Notes: a model not told the origin generated them from the letters alone. A DNA stretch of 64,000 nt from Semisulcospira habei (GCA_036245525.1 BTPG01000001.1:218607799-218671798), one strand, 5' to 3'; counted from the stretch's first letter, positions 33,707 to 45,885 are shown. Translations and numbers: made by a program.

Positions 33707-33753
33707 CTGATCCGTGGTTTTTGGATCTTACTGTTTGACATAAGGTCCACAGT
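33707..33753. repeat. family H degenerate copy
   Basis: GCTGATCCGTGGTTTTTGGA and CATAAGGTCCACAG. Confidence 0.5.
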
Positions 33754-33911
33754 ATACTTATAGTAATGAAGTATTATAAGCCTGGGTTTCATTTTAATTT
33801 TTTTTTTAATTTAGGAACCTGAAAGCAACTGTGTCAGTAGGATTTGAAGTAAATAACTTACGGACCGAAGTACAAATTAGACTGAAAAACACATACTTAA
33901 TTTGAACCTGG

Positions 33912-33970
33912 TAACGGGTAGATTCTTATGAACCGGCACTAGGGTCCACTGCAATCTACGCCTGTTGGTG
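33912..33970. repeat. family A degenerate copy
   Basis: GGGTAGATTCTTATGAACCG on the left and GCAATCTACGCCTGTTGG on the right. Confidence 0.5.
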
Positions 33971-34046
33971 CAGATGGTCGCCATTTCCCAAATCGAACCG
34001 CCGACTTTCAAATCTTGGTTTAAACTCAGATGTAACTTTCAACCTG

Positions 34047-34113
34047 GCAACAGGCGTAAGTTCTCATGAGCCCCTGCCTACGGCAGGGGCTCATGAGAAC
34101 CTGTGCCTGTTGC
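34047..34113. repeat. family A hairpin, matched ACAGG/CCTGT arms
   Basis: GCAACAGGCGTAAGTTCTCA on the left and TGAGAACCTGTGCCTGTTGC on the right: the usual AGAGG is ACAGG and the opposite arm has CCTGT. Centre CCCCTGCCTACGGCAGGGG. Confidence 0.93.
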
Positions 34114-34464
34114 AGATGTGTGCCGTTCTCTTCAACACTTACCGCCGACTGACTGGCGGTCGGTTCGTCTATTCCGCCGTATCTCCACGGCCATCTTGCG
34201 AGCCTGTCATTAAGGGGTGACAACTCCCCGGACCCGCGGCTCCCGTTAAAACGTCTTTATTGCAGGGTTTCGCGATGGCGCAGGTGGAGCGTGTGACAGC
34301 CCCGGACAGTAACATGTGGGTTAGATGGAAGATTAGTGCGAGGTTGGCGGCAGTGGTAAGGACTGACTGAGGCAGTGCTGGGTTTGAGGCATGTGTTGAG
34401 GTCACGCGGAAAGGAATAGAAACAAGTGTATGTGCAAACCGTACGTCAACAAAACTTTCCCTCA
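34114..34464. other. unannotated stretch
   Basis: No supported gene or family. Confidence 0.4.
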
Positions 34465-34523
34465 TGATTTGTGATATTGGACTTTACGGCCAATAACCAT
34501 AGGGTCCAAATCACAGGTTGGCA
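34465..34523. repeat. family H hairpin
   Basis: GATTTGTGATATTGGACTTT-ACGGCC pairs with GGGTCCAAATCACAGGTTGG across a short loop. Confidence 0.75.
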
Positions 34524-34650
34524 ACTATTTAACAGCAAACGCATGAATTGACACGAAAACAGTTTAACTTGAAACATTCGTTCCTGAGGCTGATTTTTTT
34601 GTTTCTAGATTTGTGAGCTGTCTTATATAGGCTACAGGAAAAAAGATCGA

Positions 34651-34734
34651 CCATGACCGTTCAAGGGCGATGCCAGGACAGCTTGGCGCCTATGGGCGCC
34701 AAGCTGTACTGGCACCACCCTTGAACGGTCATGG
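34651..34734. repeat. family I hairpin, near-perfect
   Basis: CCATGACCGTTCAAGGGCGA-TGCCAGGACAGCTTGGCGCC / GGCGCCAAGCTGTACTGGCA-CCACCCTTGAACGGTCATGG. ACCGTT/AACGGT replaces the usual ATAGTT in both arms. Confidence 0.9.
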
Positions 34735-35119
34735 TAAAATTTATCTCATCTTAATTTACCTCATCGTCCTTTGCGGGGGCACAAAATGTGAAAAGTTGTT
34801 TATTCAGTTGGCTTTTGGCCGTTCTTTCGGTTGGGTTTGTTTGTTTGGTTAGATGGTTCGTCGGGTTTGTTTGGTTTAGGTGTTGGTCGAGTTTAGGTTT
34901 GTTTGTTTGTCTGCGCGTGCCAAAATTAAACTCATTGACTTGAACTCAGTCTCTTATTTTCATGACAACAAAAAACGGCTAATTGTTTCTGTCCTCTGTA
35001 GGTACCAGTAAACAGCAGCCGTGCTCCACAGACTAATCATAACCTCTTCAGTCCTTATACCCACTTATTCCCAAGGTTCTTCTTTACATTATTTGGAATT
35101 TCATAGCGTTCCAAATTCT

Positions 35120-35380
35120 GTGACATGTTTGTCTGTCTGTCTGTCTGCTAACCTCTGTGTGTGTCTGTCTGCAATCGGTCCTAAATCTTTGACTGTCTAT
35201 CCGCTTGCCTGCCTGTCTCTTTGTATGTCTGTCCGTCTGACTGTCAGTCTGCCTTTCTATGTCTGTGTCCGCAGTCCTTCATTATCGTTTTTCTCTGTCT
35301 GCTTGTGTACTTTTCTGTCTGTCGGTCTGTTTATCTGTCCGACTGCCTATTTCTCTGTCGGTCTACTTGTCTGTCTGTTT
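35120..35380. repeat. CTGT-rich low-complexity tract
   Basis: Degenerate GTCTGTCTGT repeats; a further stretch is at ~35570-35665. The Cys/Leu/Ser-rich ORFs here are artefacts. Confidence 0.9.
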
Positions 35381-35388
35381 ATAACAAA

Positions 35389-35500
35389 ATATACTGATGA
35401 GCAAATGAAATGAGACATTTTTTGAATCACTGACTGGAAACATTTTAGTGTTTCCGATGATTCTAAAAATGTCGCATTTCTTTTGCTCGTCAGTATATAT
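35389..35500. repeat. palindrome K
   Basis: ATATACTGATGAGCAAATGA... pairs with ...TTTTGCTCGTCAGTATAT; inner arms GAGACATTTTTTGAATCA / TGATTCTAAAAATGTCGC; centre GGAAACATTTTAGTGTTTCC. Single copy in the window. Confidence 0.85.
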
Positions 35501-35803
35501 GAATGTCATCTATTTGTCCTCGTGCAACATCTTTGTCTCTCCGTCTTTTTTTTTTTTAATGTTGTCTGCCAGTCTATCGGTCTGTCCGTCTGCCTATTTG
35601 TCTGTCTGTCCGCACTGTCTGCTTTATTTTTTTTTTCTCCCCGTCTGTTTGCCTTTTTTCTGTGTCTGCGTCAGCGCTCTGCTCTAGATCCTCAATAATA
35701 CCAGCTGCAGGAGACGGCCATTAGTTCTAATAACCATTGCATGCTGAGTTCTCAGACATGCGGTATAATTTCCATGCATTACGCAATCAAACACCATGTC
35801 TAT

Positions 35804-35870
35804 GTACAAGAGGCAAAGATTATCATGAGCCCCTGCAGTCGCAGGGGCTCATGAGGATCTATGCCTCTTG
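35804..35870. repeat. family A hairpin
   Basis: GTACAAGAGGCAAAGATTAT / GAGGATCTATGCCTCTTG around CCCCTGCAGTCGCAGGGG. Confidence 0.92.
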
Positions 35871-36484
35871 TTAAAGATCGATATAATTTACGTCTGTGTT
35901 CGGAAGGCGGCGGTAGACGGGGTTCCAAGGCACGGCTGATCTGGACCGTTGCATCACCACAGAACTGCCCATTACACATCTGTGCGCTTAAACCAGTGGC
36001 ACACAAAGAGACAAGGATCACAGAATTATGCAGGAGGCAAATTATGATTAGTCTGTGGAGCACGGCTGCTGTTTACTGGTACCTACAGAGCACAGAAACA
36101 ATTAGCCGTTTTTTGTTGTCATGAAAATAAGAGACTGAGTTCAAGTCAATGAGTTTAATTTTGTCACGCGAAGACAAACAAACAAACAAACCTAAATTCG
36201 ACCAACACCTAAACCAAACAAACCCGACGAACCATCTAACCAAACAAACAAACCCAACCAAAAGAACGGCCAAAAGCCAACTGAATAAACAACTTTTCAC
36301 ATTTTGTGCCCCCGCCCCACCCACCCCCATCCTTTCGGCTCCAGCATTCACCACCGCTGCCCCACCTCTCAAATAACCAACCAACCAACCAAACAAACAA
36401 ACAACGATGCTGTGACAAACGCCTCGTATCTGTCAACTACTACATGCATCGGCCACAGTTTTTGTGTGTTTTATGTGCACTGGG

Positions 36485-36516
36485 CCGTAAGGTCCAAAAT
36501 CACAGACCAGCACACA
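36485..36516. repeat. family H right-half copy
   Basis: CCGTAAGGTCCAAAATCACA then GACCAGCACAC; no left arm. Confidence 0.7.
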
Positions 36517-36634
36517 CATCAATTGTGGGGAACATCGTTCAAGTAATTACTACTCGTAGAGCTTGTTTCTCGTATTTCACAGTCAAACTACAACACTGGA
36601 TTTATACTAGATCACTTAGCTCTATCCTATACTA

Positions 36635-36716
36635 TGCGCAAAAGACCATCGGGCCGATGTCAGCTGTGCGCGGGCCAACGGCGGCCGACGTCGGCCCGAT
36701 GGCCTTTGCGCAATAG
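36635..36716. repeat. family B hairpin with short left arm
   Basis: GCGCAAAAGACCATCGGGCC-GATGTC on the left; GACGTCGGCCCGATGGCCTT-TGCGC on the right. The inner part of the left arm has been lost, leaving GTGCGCGGGCCAACGGCGGC unpaired. Confidence 0.82.
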
Positions 36717-36831
36717 GCTCAGAGTCAAATAACTCACAGTCTACAACTGTCTGGCCACTCACTAGTTACTGAAAATGTATCCATCATGACAGCTCAGTGG
36801 CAGTGCCTGATTCCCATGCATTACTGTATAA

Positions 36832-37714
36832 CCTGTTTTTGAGCGACCACCTTTTATGCAAGAAAAAAGGAAGGTGCTCTCTCTTAAACGGCAAAAATGT
36901 CACCTGTCATTAAAGACCATCATTCAGTTGGCTACAGATTAGGGTTAGTGGCTACAGCCAGGGTTAGGGTTAGTGGCTACAGATTAGGGTTAGTGGCTAC
37001 AGCCAGGGTTAGGGTTAGTGGCTACAGATTAGGGTTAGTGGCTACAGCCAGGGTTAGGGTTTAGTGGCTACAGCCAGGGTTAGGGTTAGTGGCTACAGCC
37101 AGGGTTAGGGTTAGTGGCTACAGCCAGGGTTAGGGTTAGTGGCTACAGCCAGAGTTAGGGTTAGTGGCTACAGCCAGGGTTAGGGTTAGTGGCTACAGCC
37201 GGAGTTAGGGTTAGTGGTTACAGTCAGGGTTAGTGTTAGTGGTTACAGCCAGAGTTAGGGTTAGTGGCTACAGCCAGGGTTAGGGTTTAGTGGCTACAGC
37301 CAGGGTTAAGGTTAGTGGCTACAGCCAGGGTTAGGGTTAGTGGCTACAGCCAGGGTTAAGGTTAGTGGCTACAGCCAAGGTTAGGGTTAGTGGCTACAGC
37401 CAGGGTTAGGGTTTAGTGGCTACAGCCAGGGTTAGGGTTAGTGGCTACAGCCAGGGTTAGGGTTAGTGACTACAGCCAGGGTTAGGGTTAGTGGCTACAG
37501 CCATGGATAGGGTTAGTGGCTACAGCCAGAGTTAGGATTAGTGGCTAAAGCCAGGGTTTACGGTTAGTGGCTACAGCCAAGGTTAGGGTTAGTGGTTACA
37601 GCCAGGGTTAGGGTTAGTGGCTAGAGCCAGGGTTAGGGTCAGTGGCTACATCCACCTGAATGATGGTCTCTGGTGACATGTGATCTCTCATTAGGGTGGC
37701 CGTTCAAACAGTTT
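36832..37714. mobile_element. element with inverted ends around a minisatellite
   Basis: Left inner repeat (36899-36927, GTCACC...AGACCATCATTCAG) is mirrored at 37656-37679 (CTGAATGATGGTCTCTGGTG-AC). A looser outer pair is CTGTTTTTGAGCGACCACC at ~36833 against GGTGGCCGTTCAAACAG at ~37696. The interior is almost wholly a 25-bp tandem repeat. Similar 'core repeat inside inverted ends' designs are known in bivalve pearl-type elements; membership is not shown. Confidence 0.7.
36929..37651. repeat. 25-bp TTAGGG-containing minisatellite
   Basis: About 29 units of GGGTTAGGGTTAGTGGCTAC-AGCCA, with point variants (AAGGTTAG, GTTAGTGTTAG, TGACTACAG). Each unit contains GGGTTAGGGTTAG (telomere-like) and a small palindrome TGGCTACAGCCA. 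Confidence 0.97.
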
Positions 37715-37826
37715 CCACCGTGTTTTCCAGATTCGAGTAGTTACAGTTTAAACGGTATCTGCTCAGCACTCCCATGCTGCAAGTTGGGCCACAAACCGTA
37801 CTGAAGCAATCTTATATAGAAAGAGG

Positions 37827-37922
37827 ATCGAATCCGACAGCTCATGGGCTGTGCCTGAATAGTCTGGAGCATCACCAGGAGCCAGACTATTCTGGCACAA
37901 CCCTTGAGCTGCCCTGTTCGAG
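37827..37922. repeat. family I hairpin, diverged
   Basis: CGACAGCTCATGGGCTGTGC-CTGAATAGTCTGG pairs with CCAGACTATTCTGGCACAAC-CCTTGAGCTG. Confidence 0.8.
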
Positions 37923-38092
37923 CTAATCAGGCACTTTACTTGAGCTGCTCTAAGCGACCGATCTATTTTCGACCTTCGGCGCTGTCGTTCAAAGAGTAGT
38001 GAAGATATATGGTCCTGCTAATTCATGTAATTTTGTCTTAAGGCGTGCACAATTGAATGTTGGTCTCTTATTTTGGACCTTACGGTTATAAA

Positions 38093-38163
38093 GTGTGCTG
38101 GTCTGTGATTTTGGATCTCATGGCTTTTGAGCCGAGAGGTCCAAAATCACAGACCAGCACACA
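38093..38163. repeat. family H hairpin
   Basis: GTGTGCTGGTCTGTGATTTT-GGATCTCATGGC / GAGAGGTCCAAAATCACAGA-CCAGCACAC. A left-half relic (TGGTCTCTTATTTTGGACCT) precedes it at 38061. Confidence 0.9.
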
Positions 38164-39103
38164 AATTCTACCACAGCGTGTTGTTATTATAGTGTCGGTG
38201 TGCATTCAAACTGCGGTTCGCGTTCTTTTTTAATATCGCGTCCATTGCGCAAATTGTGAGTTTGAATTTCGGGTACAAGGGGAGGTTATCGAAGGTGTCA
38301 CTAGGCGAGGTCACTGATCGGTCTCACAGTCGCCACCGTCACTTTTGAAAGTCTGCAAACACAAAAGAAATCGCATTATCAGCGAAGTTATTTGCTAAAA
38401 TAAGCCCTGTTAATAACACCAACCTTCGAAGGTACACGAGTGGCGCGCATACACAAGCACGCACACAGACACACCCGCACGCACGCACGCACGCACACAG
38501 ACACACCCGCACGCACGCACACAGACACACCCGCACGCACGCACACAGACACCATAAATACACGATTGAAATAACCCTCTCCATTTCATTTTTTTTTAAA
38601 CTAAAAAACTGGGCCAAAACTGTCTCAGTGAACAAATCATCGACGCATGTCAATATCTGAACATCATTGCGGGATGTATACAGCATTTTGTCCTCAGTGT
38701 TGCTTGTGTGAAGGCTTTGGTACGGGAATAAGGCACCAGAATACTAGCTTGTTTTATCCACTGCATGTTATGGAGGCTACATTATCGTGACTTTCGGAGG
38801 TCGGAGAGACGTAAACGTACCTTCTTCCTGTCTCATTTCAGTTATGTGGTCATAGAGTCTTTAGCCTATACGTAATTAGCAGCTTACTGCGTGCTGTTTA
38901 AGGTGGACCGTCCGCGTTCCAGCTGTGAACAGAGAGATAACGATAGGAAGTCACAGACTGCGCTAGCGGGGATCCCGCGGTCACGAGAGTGAGAGGTCAA
39001 GGGTTAACAAGGTAGCCAGGGACAAGCGACAGTCTCAGGTTTAATACCTTTAACGTCCTGGGCGTGACTACGAGTAGTGGGGTAAAATGACTGAATATAA
39101 GAA
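38164..39103. other. gene-free stretch with (ACGC)/(ACAC) tract
   Basis: A CACACAGACACACCCGCACG repeat lies at ~38455-38551. No supported gene. Confidence 0.5.
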
Positions 39104-39172
39104 ACAAATGGCATAAATTCTCATGAGCCCAGCCTGCGGCCGCCGGGACTTATGAGAATCCACGCCACTTGC
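39104..39172. repeat. family A hairpin, diverged
   Basis: ACAAATGGCATAAATTCTCA / TGAGAATCCACGCCACTTGC. Confidence 0.75.
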
Positions 39173-39614
39173 AGATCTAACCAGACTGGTTCTTCTGACA
39201 GGGAAACCTATACTTCTGATGCATGGGGCGGGGTAGGGGTGGGGACTGGGGGTGGGACCAGAGTGTAAAGAAGGGGTGGGTGTGATAGGAGTTGACGGGT
39301 GCTTCCAAGACCATAAAACTTTCACCAGGAGATGGCGGCGCCTCGTATCGTCCAAACCTCCCACTACCACACCCAGCTGTAGTGAGTGGTCCTAACTGCC
39401 CAGCTGCTACTGAAACCGCTCATCTGATTTTCTGGCAGAGGGATGACACATCTCACTCACTGTCCTTATTATCAACCCGGCCAGATGGTGTGTGCAATCA
39501 TTTACTTTCCCCCAAAAAATTCCTACACAAAATACTTCCGTAGTACTCGTCTTTTTACGTTTTGTGTACAATAGAGAAATGTTAGAATGTAGATTGTTCT
39601 TAAATGACACATGA

Positions 39615-39689
39615 TGTAACGGTTTTTGTCGCGATTAGTCCTACAGGAATCATCGCGACATAAACCGCTATCGACACGCAAAGGGTTAA
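39615..39689. repeat. family D palindrome, left end lost
   Basis: GTAACGGTTTTTGTCGCGAT on the left; the right arm CGCGACATAAACCGCTATCG-ACACGCAAAGGGTTAA is complete. Confidence 0.82.
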
Positions 39690-41454
<1,765 letters not shown>

Positions 41455-41508
41455 CAGTATTCAAGGAGCTGCGACACTCTCGCAGCTATTGAAGTGGGAC
41501 GTTTTGAA
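41455..41508. repeat. family F degenerate core
   Basis: AGTATTCAAGGAGCTGCGAC and CGCAGCTATTGAAGTGGGAC-GTTTTGAATAC. Confidence 0.6.
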
Positions 41509-41512
41509 TACG

Positions 41513-41565
41513 TTAACCCCCTAAGTTCATGCAGCCACAGGTGGCTTCACGCACAAGGGGGTTAA
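41513..41565. repeat. family M TTAA palindrome, 53 bp
   Basis: TTAACCCCCTAAGTTCATGC-AGCCAC and GTGGCTTCACGCACAAGGGG-GTTAA around AG. TTAA on both sides. One of the smallest complete units in the window. Confidence 0.85.
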
Positions 41566-41587
41566 CAAGAAGTAGGCCAAGGCGCCA

Positions 41588-41628
41588 GGCTACTCCGGCA
41601 CCACTCTTGAATGATATCATGATCAACC
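41588..41628. repeat. family I right-half copy
   Basis: GCTACTCCGGCACCACTCTT-GAATGATATCATG; no left arm. Confidence 0.65.
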
Positions 41629-41653
41629 CATTCTTGGTGTAGTATGCGAGGGC

Positions 41654-41856
41654 TTAACCCCTCCCACGTAACGCATATATTTTGTTTCTAAAATCTTTGT
41701 TCAGTCAGGCCACAACCGTCGAAACAACATAGATGCAAATTGGTCTCAGCAAGGGGAATTGGTCCTCATGAGGTCCCGCATTCGCGGGGGCGCATGAACA
41801 TCTATGCCTCTTGCAGGTGGATCGTGTTGACGTTTTCTTGGCAGTGAAGGGGTCAA
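41654..41856. mobile_element. family A full-length unit, TTAA-bounded MITE
   Basis: TTAACCCCTCCCACGTAACG at the left; TTGGCAGTGAAGGGGTCAA at the right (TTAA decayed to TCAA). Hairpin at 41749-41815 (GCAAGGGGAATTGGTCCTCA / TGAACATCTATGCCTCTTGC). The right flank GGTGGATCGTGTTGACG is the conserved inner end. Confidence 0.82.
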
Positions 41857-42605
41857 TGAATGGCCTACGGTTCATCTCTGATGCACACAGCGTCACTTCA
41901 CCACGCTCCCAGCTAAGACAAGGGCCGCAATACGTGCCGAGTTTCCCAATGAACTCTATCGGTAAAAACATCTGCACTGAGGCAAAATTAAAGTATTGTG
42001 ATATGTATCTCACCCCGGGGCTTTTCTTTCCTGAAAATTTAATGAAGAAGACACACACATAGGCCAATGTTGTCATATGGCTCCATGCGGCATTAATGTA
42101 TCTTTTTAACATTTTCATTATTTTTTTAATGGCTCCAAAGTCGCATAATTTTTTTTTTTTTAATTTTATTCTTATTTTTTGTGTGGCTGCAATTTCGTAT
42201 GAAAGGACCTCCTTTTCATTTTTTTTTCACTAATTCTGGTTTGTTAAGTTGTAAAAAAGAAAATTGTCAAGTGGTAAACAGGCAGTTGTATACATGGCAA
42301 ATCCGCTGGGGTTACAAAAAAGTTAGAGGAAATCTTCGGAATACATGTTCCGGCAATATATTTTTTCCAGATTGTGTTTTACATTTCTTTGACAAATACT
42401 TGCAAATCAGCTTATTCCCTGAAGAAAATACTCCATTATTTTTTTTCAGCGCAAAACAAAATAACTAACGAAATTATTTTTTGGATGAAAAATCTATAAC
42501 AAAATATTTGTCATGCATAGTTCATGTTTGCAAGCCGTTTGCACAAGCATCAACACGCATCTGTTTTCATGGTTAGATAAACTACCTATTAGACCCGTTT
42601 TATCT
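41857..42605. other. AT-rich stretch
   Basis: T-rich with a 95-codon ORF at 42181-42468 (+) including IFFPDCVLHFFDKYLQ. This resembles loosely the C-terminal region of retroelement polyproteins but cannot be assigned. Confidence 0.3.
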
Positions 42606-42663
42606 GCAAGAGGCATAGATTCTCATGGGCCCCTGCAGTCTCATGATAATCTATACCACTTGC
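42606..42663. repeat. family A hairpin, right arm shortened
   Basis: GCAAGAGGCATAGATTCTCA-TGGGCCCCTGCAG, then directly TCTCATGATAATCTATACCA-CTTGC. The CAGGGGCCC of the right arm is deleted. Confidence 0.85.
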
Positions 42664-43450
42664 TAAAAGAGACTAGTTCTATTCACATCCTCATACAGAG
42701 GTGGTCAGTGATATATCTGTCTGCTGCTGAAAATATTTTTGCTGATTTATTTTCAATTTGGTATTCCTTGTGTGGACAAACAGCGGATAACAAATACTTT
42801 CGGGCCTAAAGTAGAACAGATATAAATGACCCAAGAATAGTCATGAATCCTGATTAGCTCCTGCAAGCTGTGGCGCCTTATGAGGATCTATGATTTGTGA
42901 AGTTTGTCGCAGACATGCATTGCCGGCTGTTTTTGCGATTTCTAAAGAGACAACATGGCCAATGGAAAATCGCTTTCACACGTCTAATACCCCATGAAAT
43001 AGTTTTGCTGTGAGAAACTGTGAGGCGTTTTTCCCGTCGTGATTTATGTTTTCAGATTCTTATTACAATGCCGATGACAGTTGGAGGAGCTTTTTCTTGG
43101 GGGGTGGGGAGGGGGGAGGATGAGGGTGGCGAGAGAAGGTGGCATGTGAGTCCCATTTAATGAAATACACGTGGGCAAGCGACTGATATTCCAAACTAAT
43201 TGCACAAACTGGTCGCGTCTGCTCTTTCACTTTAGAAGCAGTTATTTGCATTCTAAAACCTCATGCAGAGAGATTGTCCCTTAAATCAGTATTAATGAAA
43301 AAGTTCTTCTCATTGAACGGACTGTATAGTGAAACAACCAAGGACACTGGTGCGATCTAGTATGCGCTGCTCTCGCTTTCAACAGTCGTACACTTCATTC
43401 TGATAATTCTCTAATCTGAGGATGCCGTGGATTCGATCACTGCTATACTA
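42664..43450. other. unannotated stretch
   Basis: A degenerate family A trace at ~42838-42895 (TAGCTCCTGCAAGCTGTGGC, GAGGATCTATG). G-rich at ~43095-43125. No gene. Confidence 0.4.
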
Positions 43451-43530
43451 GATAGTTCAAGGGTCGTGCCAGATTAGCTTGGCGCCTGTAGGCGCCAAGC
43501 TAATCTGACACTACCCTTGAACTATCATTT
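43451..43530. repeat. family I hairpin, near-perfect
   Basis: GATAGTTCAAGGGTCGTGCC-AGATTAGCTTGGCGCC / GGCGCCAAGCTAATCTGACA-CTACCCTTGAACTATC with a TGTA loop. Confidence 0.9.
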
Positions 43531-44125
43531 TTAATCCATCTCCCACAGATGGCACATCTTTATATAAACGTATCCGAAATCTGCGACGTCATTATTAAGT
43601 GCAAATGAATTAAAATCACAAGGAACAGATCCAGCTGTGTTGAACGAGAAAGGAACCTTGTTTGGTGTGATACTTTCTCTTCTGCGCCGAGCTGTAAGCA
43701 CCCTGGTGAGCCCTGGAATTTGTACCCCTTTCAAGGGGAAAAAGGAAGGGATTTCGGCACACCGGTGGGTCTTTTGGCCTTGGGAGTCAGGTGTGGTGAG
43801 GGTGTGAATCTCATTACACCTTTACAGAATGCGGTTTATACAGTAAACATTAAACACAGCATGAGCAAAATGCAAAGGGACTCTATCTTTGTTGTCATCC
43901 GAACGTTGTTGTAAGCGAAGTTACTGACCAAAAACAAAAACCCAAATAACCCAAACACTGCAACAGAAATCTGGCTTGTCACTAAAATGTACTTACTGTC
44001 TGTTGCCTTTGTAGGGCAGGAAAGGGACATGAGTGTATTTTACATGCGGATGCGATCTTTGCAATACATGTACGTAAACAGATGCACATGCCAGCGTCCT
44101 GGAGGATTGGACAGGTTGTCCAAGT

Positions 44126-44203
44126 AGCAAAACGTCTTCGTGCCTATGACGGCCGCAGTGGGCCTGCGCATGGCCGTCGTGTGCCCGAGGCCCGTCGCTT
44201 ACT
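44126..44203. repeat. family B element, diverged
   Basis: AGCAAAACGTCTTCGTGCCT-ATGACGGCCGCAGTGGGCC; right side CGTGTGCCCGAGGCCCGTCG only partly pairs. Confidence 0.65.
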
Positions 44204-44255
44204 GGGAGTTCACTAAGTGGGATGCATTTGTATCACGGGCAAATGCTACAGAGCT

Positions 44256-44875
44256 GTTCCTAATTGGACGAACGTTTGATCGGCAAACCTAGATCGGAGA
44301 AGATCGGCGATCTTTTGGTTTGTTTCTTAATTGAGGTTGAACGAACCTAGGCGAACATTAACAAACCAGGTTTGTCATGGTTCTCTTTCTTAACTGAAGT
44401 GCTTGATTCGGCGTATTTACTGTTTGCGAAGGTGTTCAGAATGGCTGCCGCTATGCCGCTTCGCGATTTGAACGATGTTTGTTTTTGTACTCCTTGCAGT
44501 AGCGACCCCACAAACAGCGTTGCGCCTCCCACAAATCAATAAAAAATAGGTCTTGTTCTTCGCACGAGTGAAATATCGCCGTCCGCCATATTTGTTTGTA
44601 TCGGTGACTATCTTCTTATCTCCAGCGCAGAAGAGGGTAAAAGTTTTGACCAGTCAGAGAAAAGGTTCGCCTTGGATTGCTCAACACGTTGAGCGAACGT
44701 TTTCCGACAGCGAACTATGGTTTGCCGAGGTTCGTGAACTACTTCGAACTAGGTTCGCCGTATCTTTAGATCGTCCAATTAAGAACCAACCTGGTTCGCC
44801 CGAGATCGTGAATCGAGATCTGAGATCGTCAGAGTTCGCGAACTATGAAGTTCGTTTACTTAAGAACATACTTTA
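44256..44875. repeat. large degenerate inverted repeat with GTTCG motifs
   Basis: CTAATTGGACGAACG (44257) is mirrored by ATCGTCCAATTAAGAAC (44769). Many shorter AACCTAGGCGAAC / GAACTAGGTTCGCC pairs occur between and beyond. No ORF of note. Probably an old palindromic MITE with internally repeated ends. Confidence 0.5.
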
Positions 44876-44958
44876 GACAGTGTTCATGTTTTAGTTCCGA
44901 CACATTGATGGATGATTATTTGCGATTGAGTTCTACTAGTGAAAGAAAACCGGAGGCG

Positions 44959-45030
44959 ATGATGACGATGTTGATGATGATAATGATGATGATGATGATG
45001 ACGACGACGATAATAATAATAATAATAATA
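44959..45030. repeat. (GAT)n/(AAT)n microsatellite
   Basis: GATGATGACG runs into GACGACGATAATAATAAT. Confidence 0.93.
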
Positions 45031-45506
45031 ATATAAAACAAATCTTCATATTATAAGATTTTTTTTTCTTCTTCCAGTGTACCGAAACAAGCCAGAGGAA
45101 GGCACGGGGCGGAGCGATTCTACGCCTCTTGCGGATGGAAGGCCTAACATGTTGGATTTTCACGGTCGGGAGGCAGAGCGGAAATCATGTCATATGCAGT
45201 CACTCATGCGCACCCACGCGAGACAGCGGTGTCTTGTTAAAAACGACTTGTTCTTTGTGTCGCCTAACGACTTACGGGTGGCACAGGGGAAGGCAGGGTG
45301 TAGGCGGGGTGGGGTGGCGAGGATGTTGACTGAAGGGGGTGGCGGAAGGAGATGTGCCATCCTGCATAATATCCGTCGCAGTCCCAAAGGGTCTGCACGT
45401 CTGACAATCACGTGAGCGAGTTGCATCATACTTCACACTCAACGTTTGTCCAGAATGCTAGAGAGGATATCCCCGTGCTCATTTTAAACCGTTGTTTTGG
45501 TTGTCG

Positions 45507-45593
45507 GCACCCTTTGGCTCTCGGTAGTGCTTTTGGTCGCGGTGATTCCTACAAAAATCGACCAAAAGCGCTACCGACAGCCAAAGGGTTGAC
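45507..45593. repeat. family D palindrome
   Basis: CACCCTTTGGCTCTCGGTAG-TGCTTTTGGTCG / CGACCAAAAGCGCTACCGAC-AGCCAAAGGGTT. GGCT/AGCC appears in both arms, versus GCGT/ACGC in the copy at 17328. Confidence 0.85.
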
Positions 45594-45885
45594 AATAAAC
45601 AAAATACGTCACTTCCCGTAGGTAGTGCATGAAATGTAGTCACACGTACAGAATGCTTCGCTGCTTTCTGCAGAAAAGAAAATCATTGTAAAACAAACCA
45701 AGTCCACGGGAAACACGTCGTGTCTAAATAACGTTATGCACAACTAATGGCTGGAGAAAAAAGTTTCGCTTTGACTTCCGGGTCACCACGCCATGGTTAA
45801 TTTCCCCAAGATCACAGTTAGCGTTTTCGAAGCGTACATAATGGATGTTCGCGCCATTTCTAGTGAAGGCAAAAGACATCAAGTC

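Larger units (their letters stand above)
34773..36315. mobile_element. ~270-bp inverted repeat with ~1-kb loop
   Basis: Arm 34773-35042 starts GCGGGGGCACAAAATGTGAA and ends CACAGACTAATCATAA. Arm 36042-36315 is its reverse complement with small length differences in the (TTTG)n part. The loop holds a CTGT-rich tract, palindrome K (35389-35500) and a family A hairpin (35804-35870). No transposase ORF. It could be a foldback-type element or two head-on copies of one repeat. Confidence 0.88.

Noticed and set aside
36929..37651. Chromosome end (telomere)
   Set aside because: TTAGGG is embedded in a 25-bp unit and the array is flanked by inverted repeats and ordinary sequence on both sides.
42181..42468. 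Retroelement polyprotein fragment (IFFPDCVLHFFDKYLQ)
   Set aside because: Resemblance is too short and the region is T-rich; no catalytic motif.
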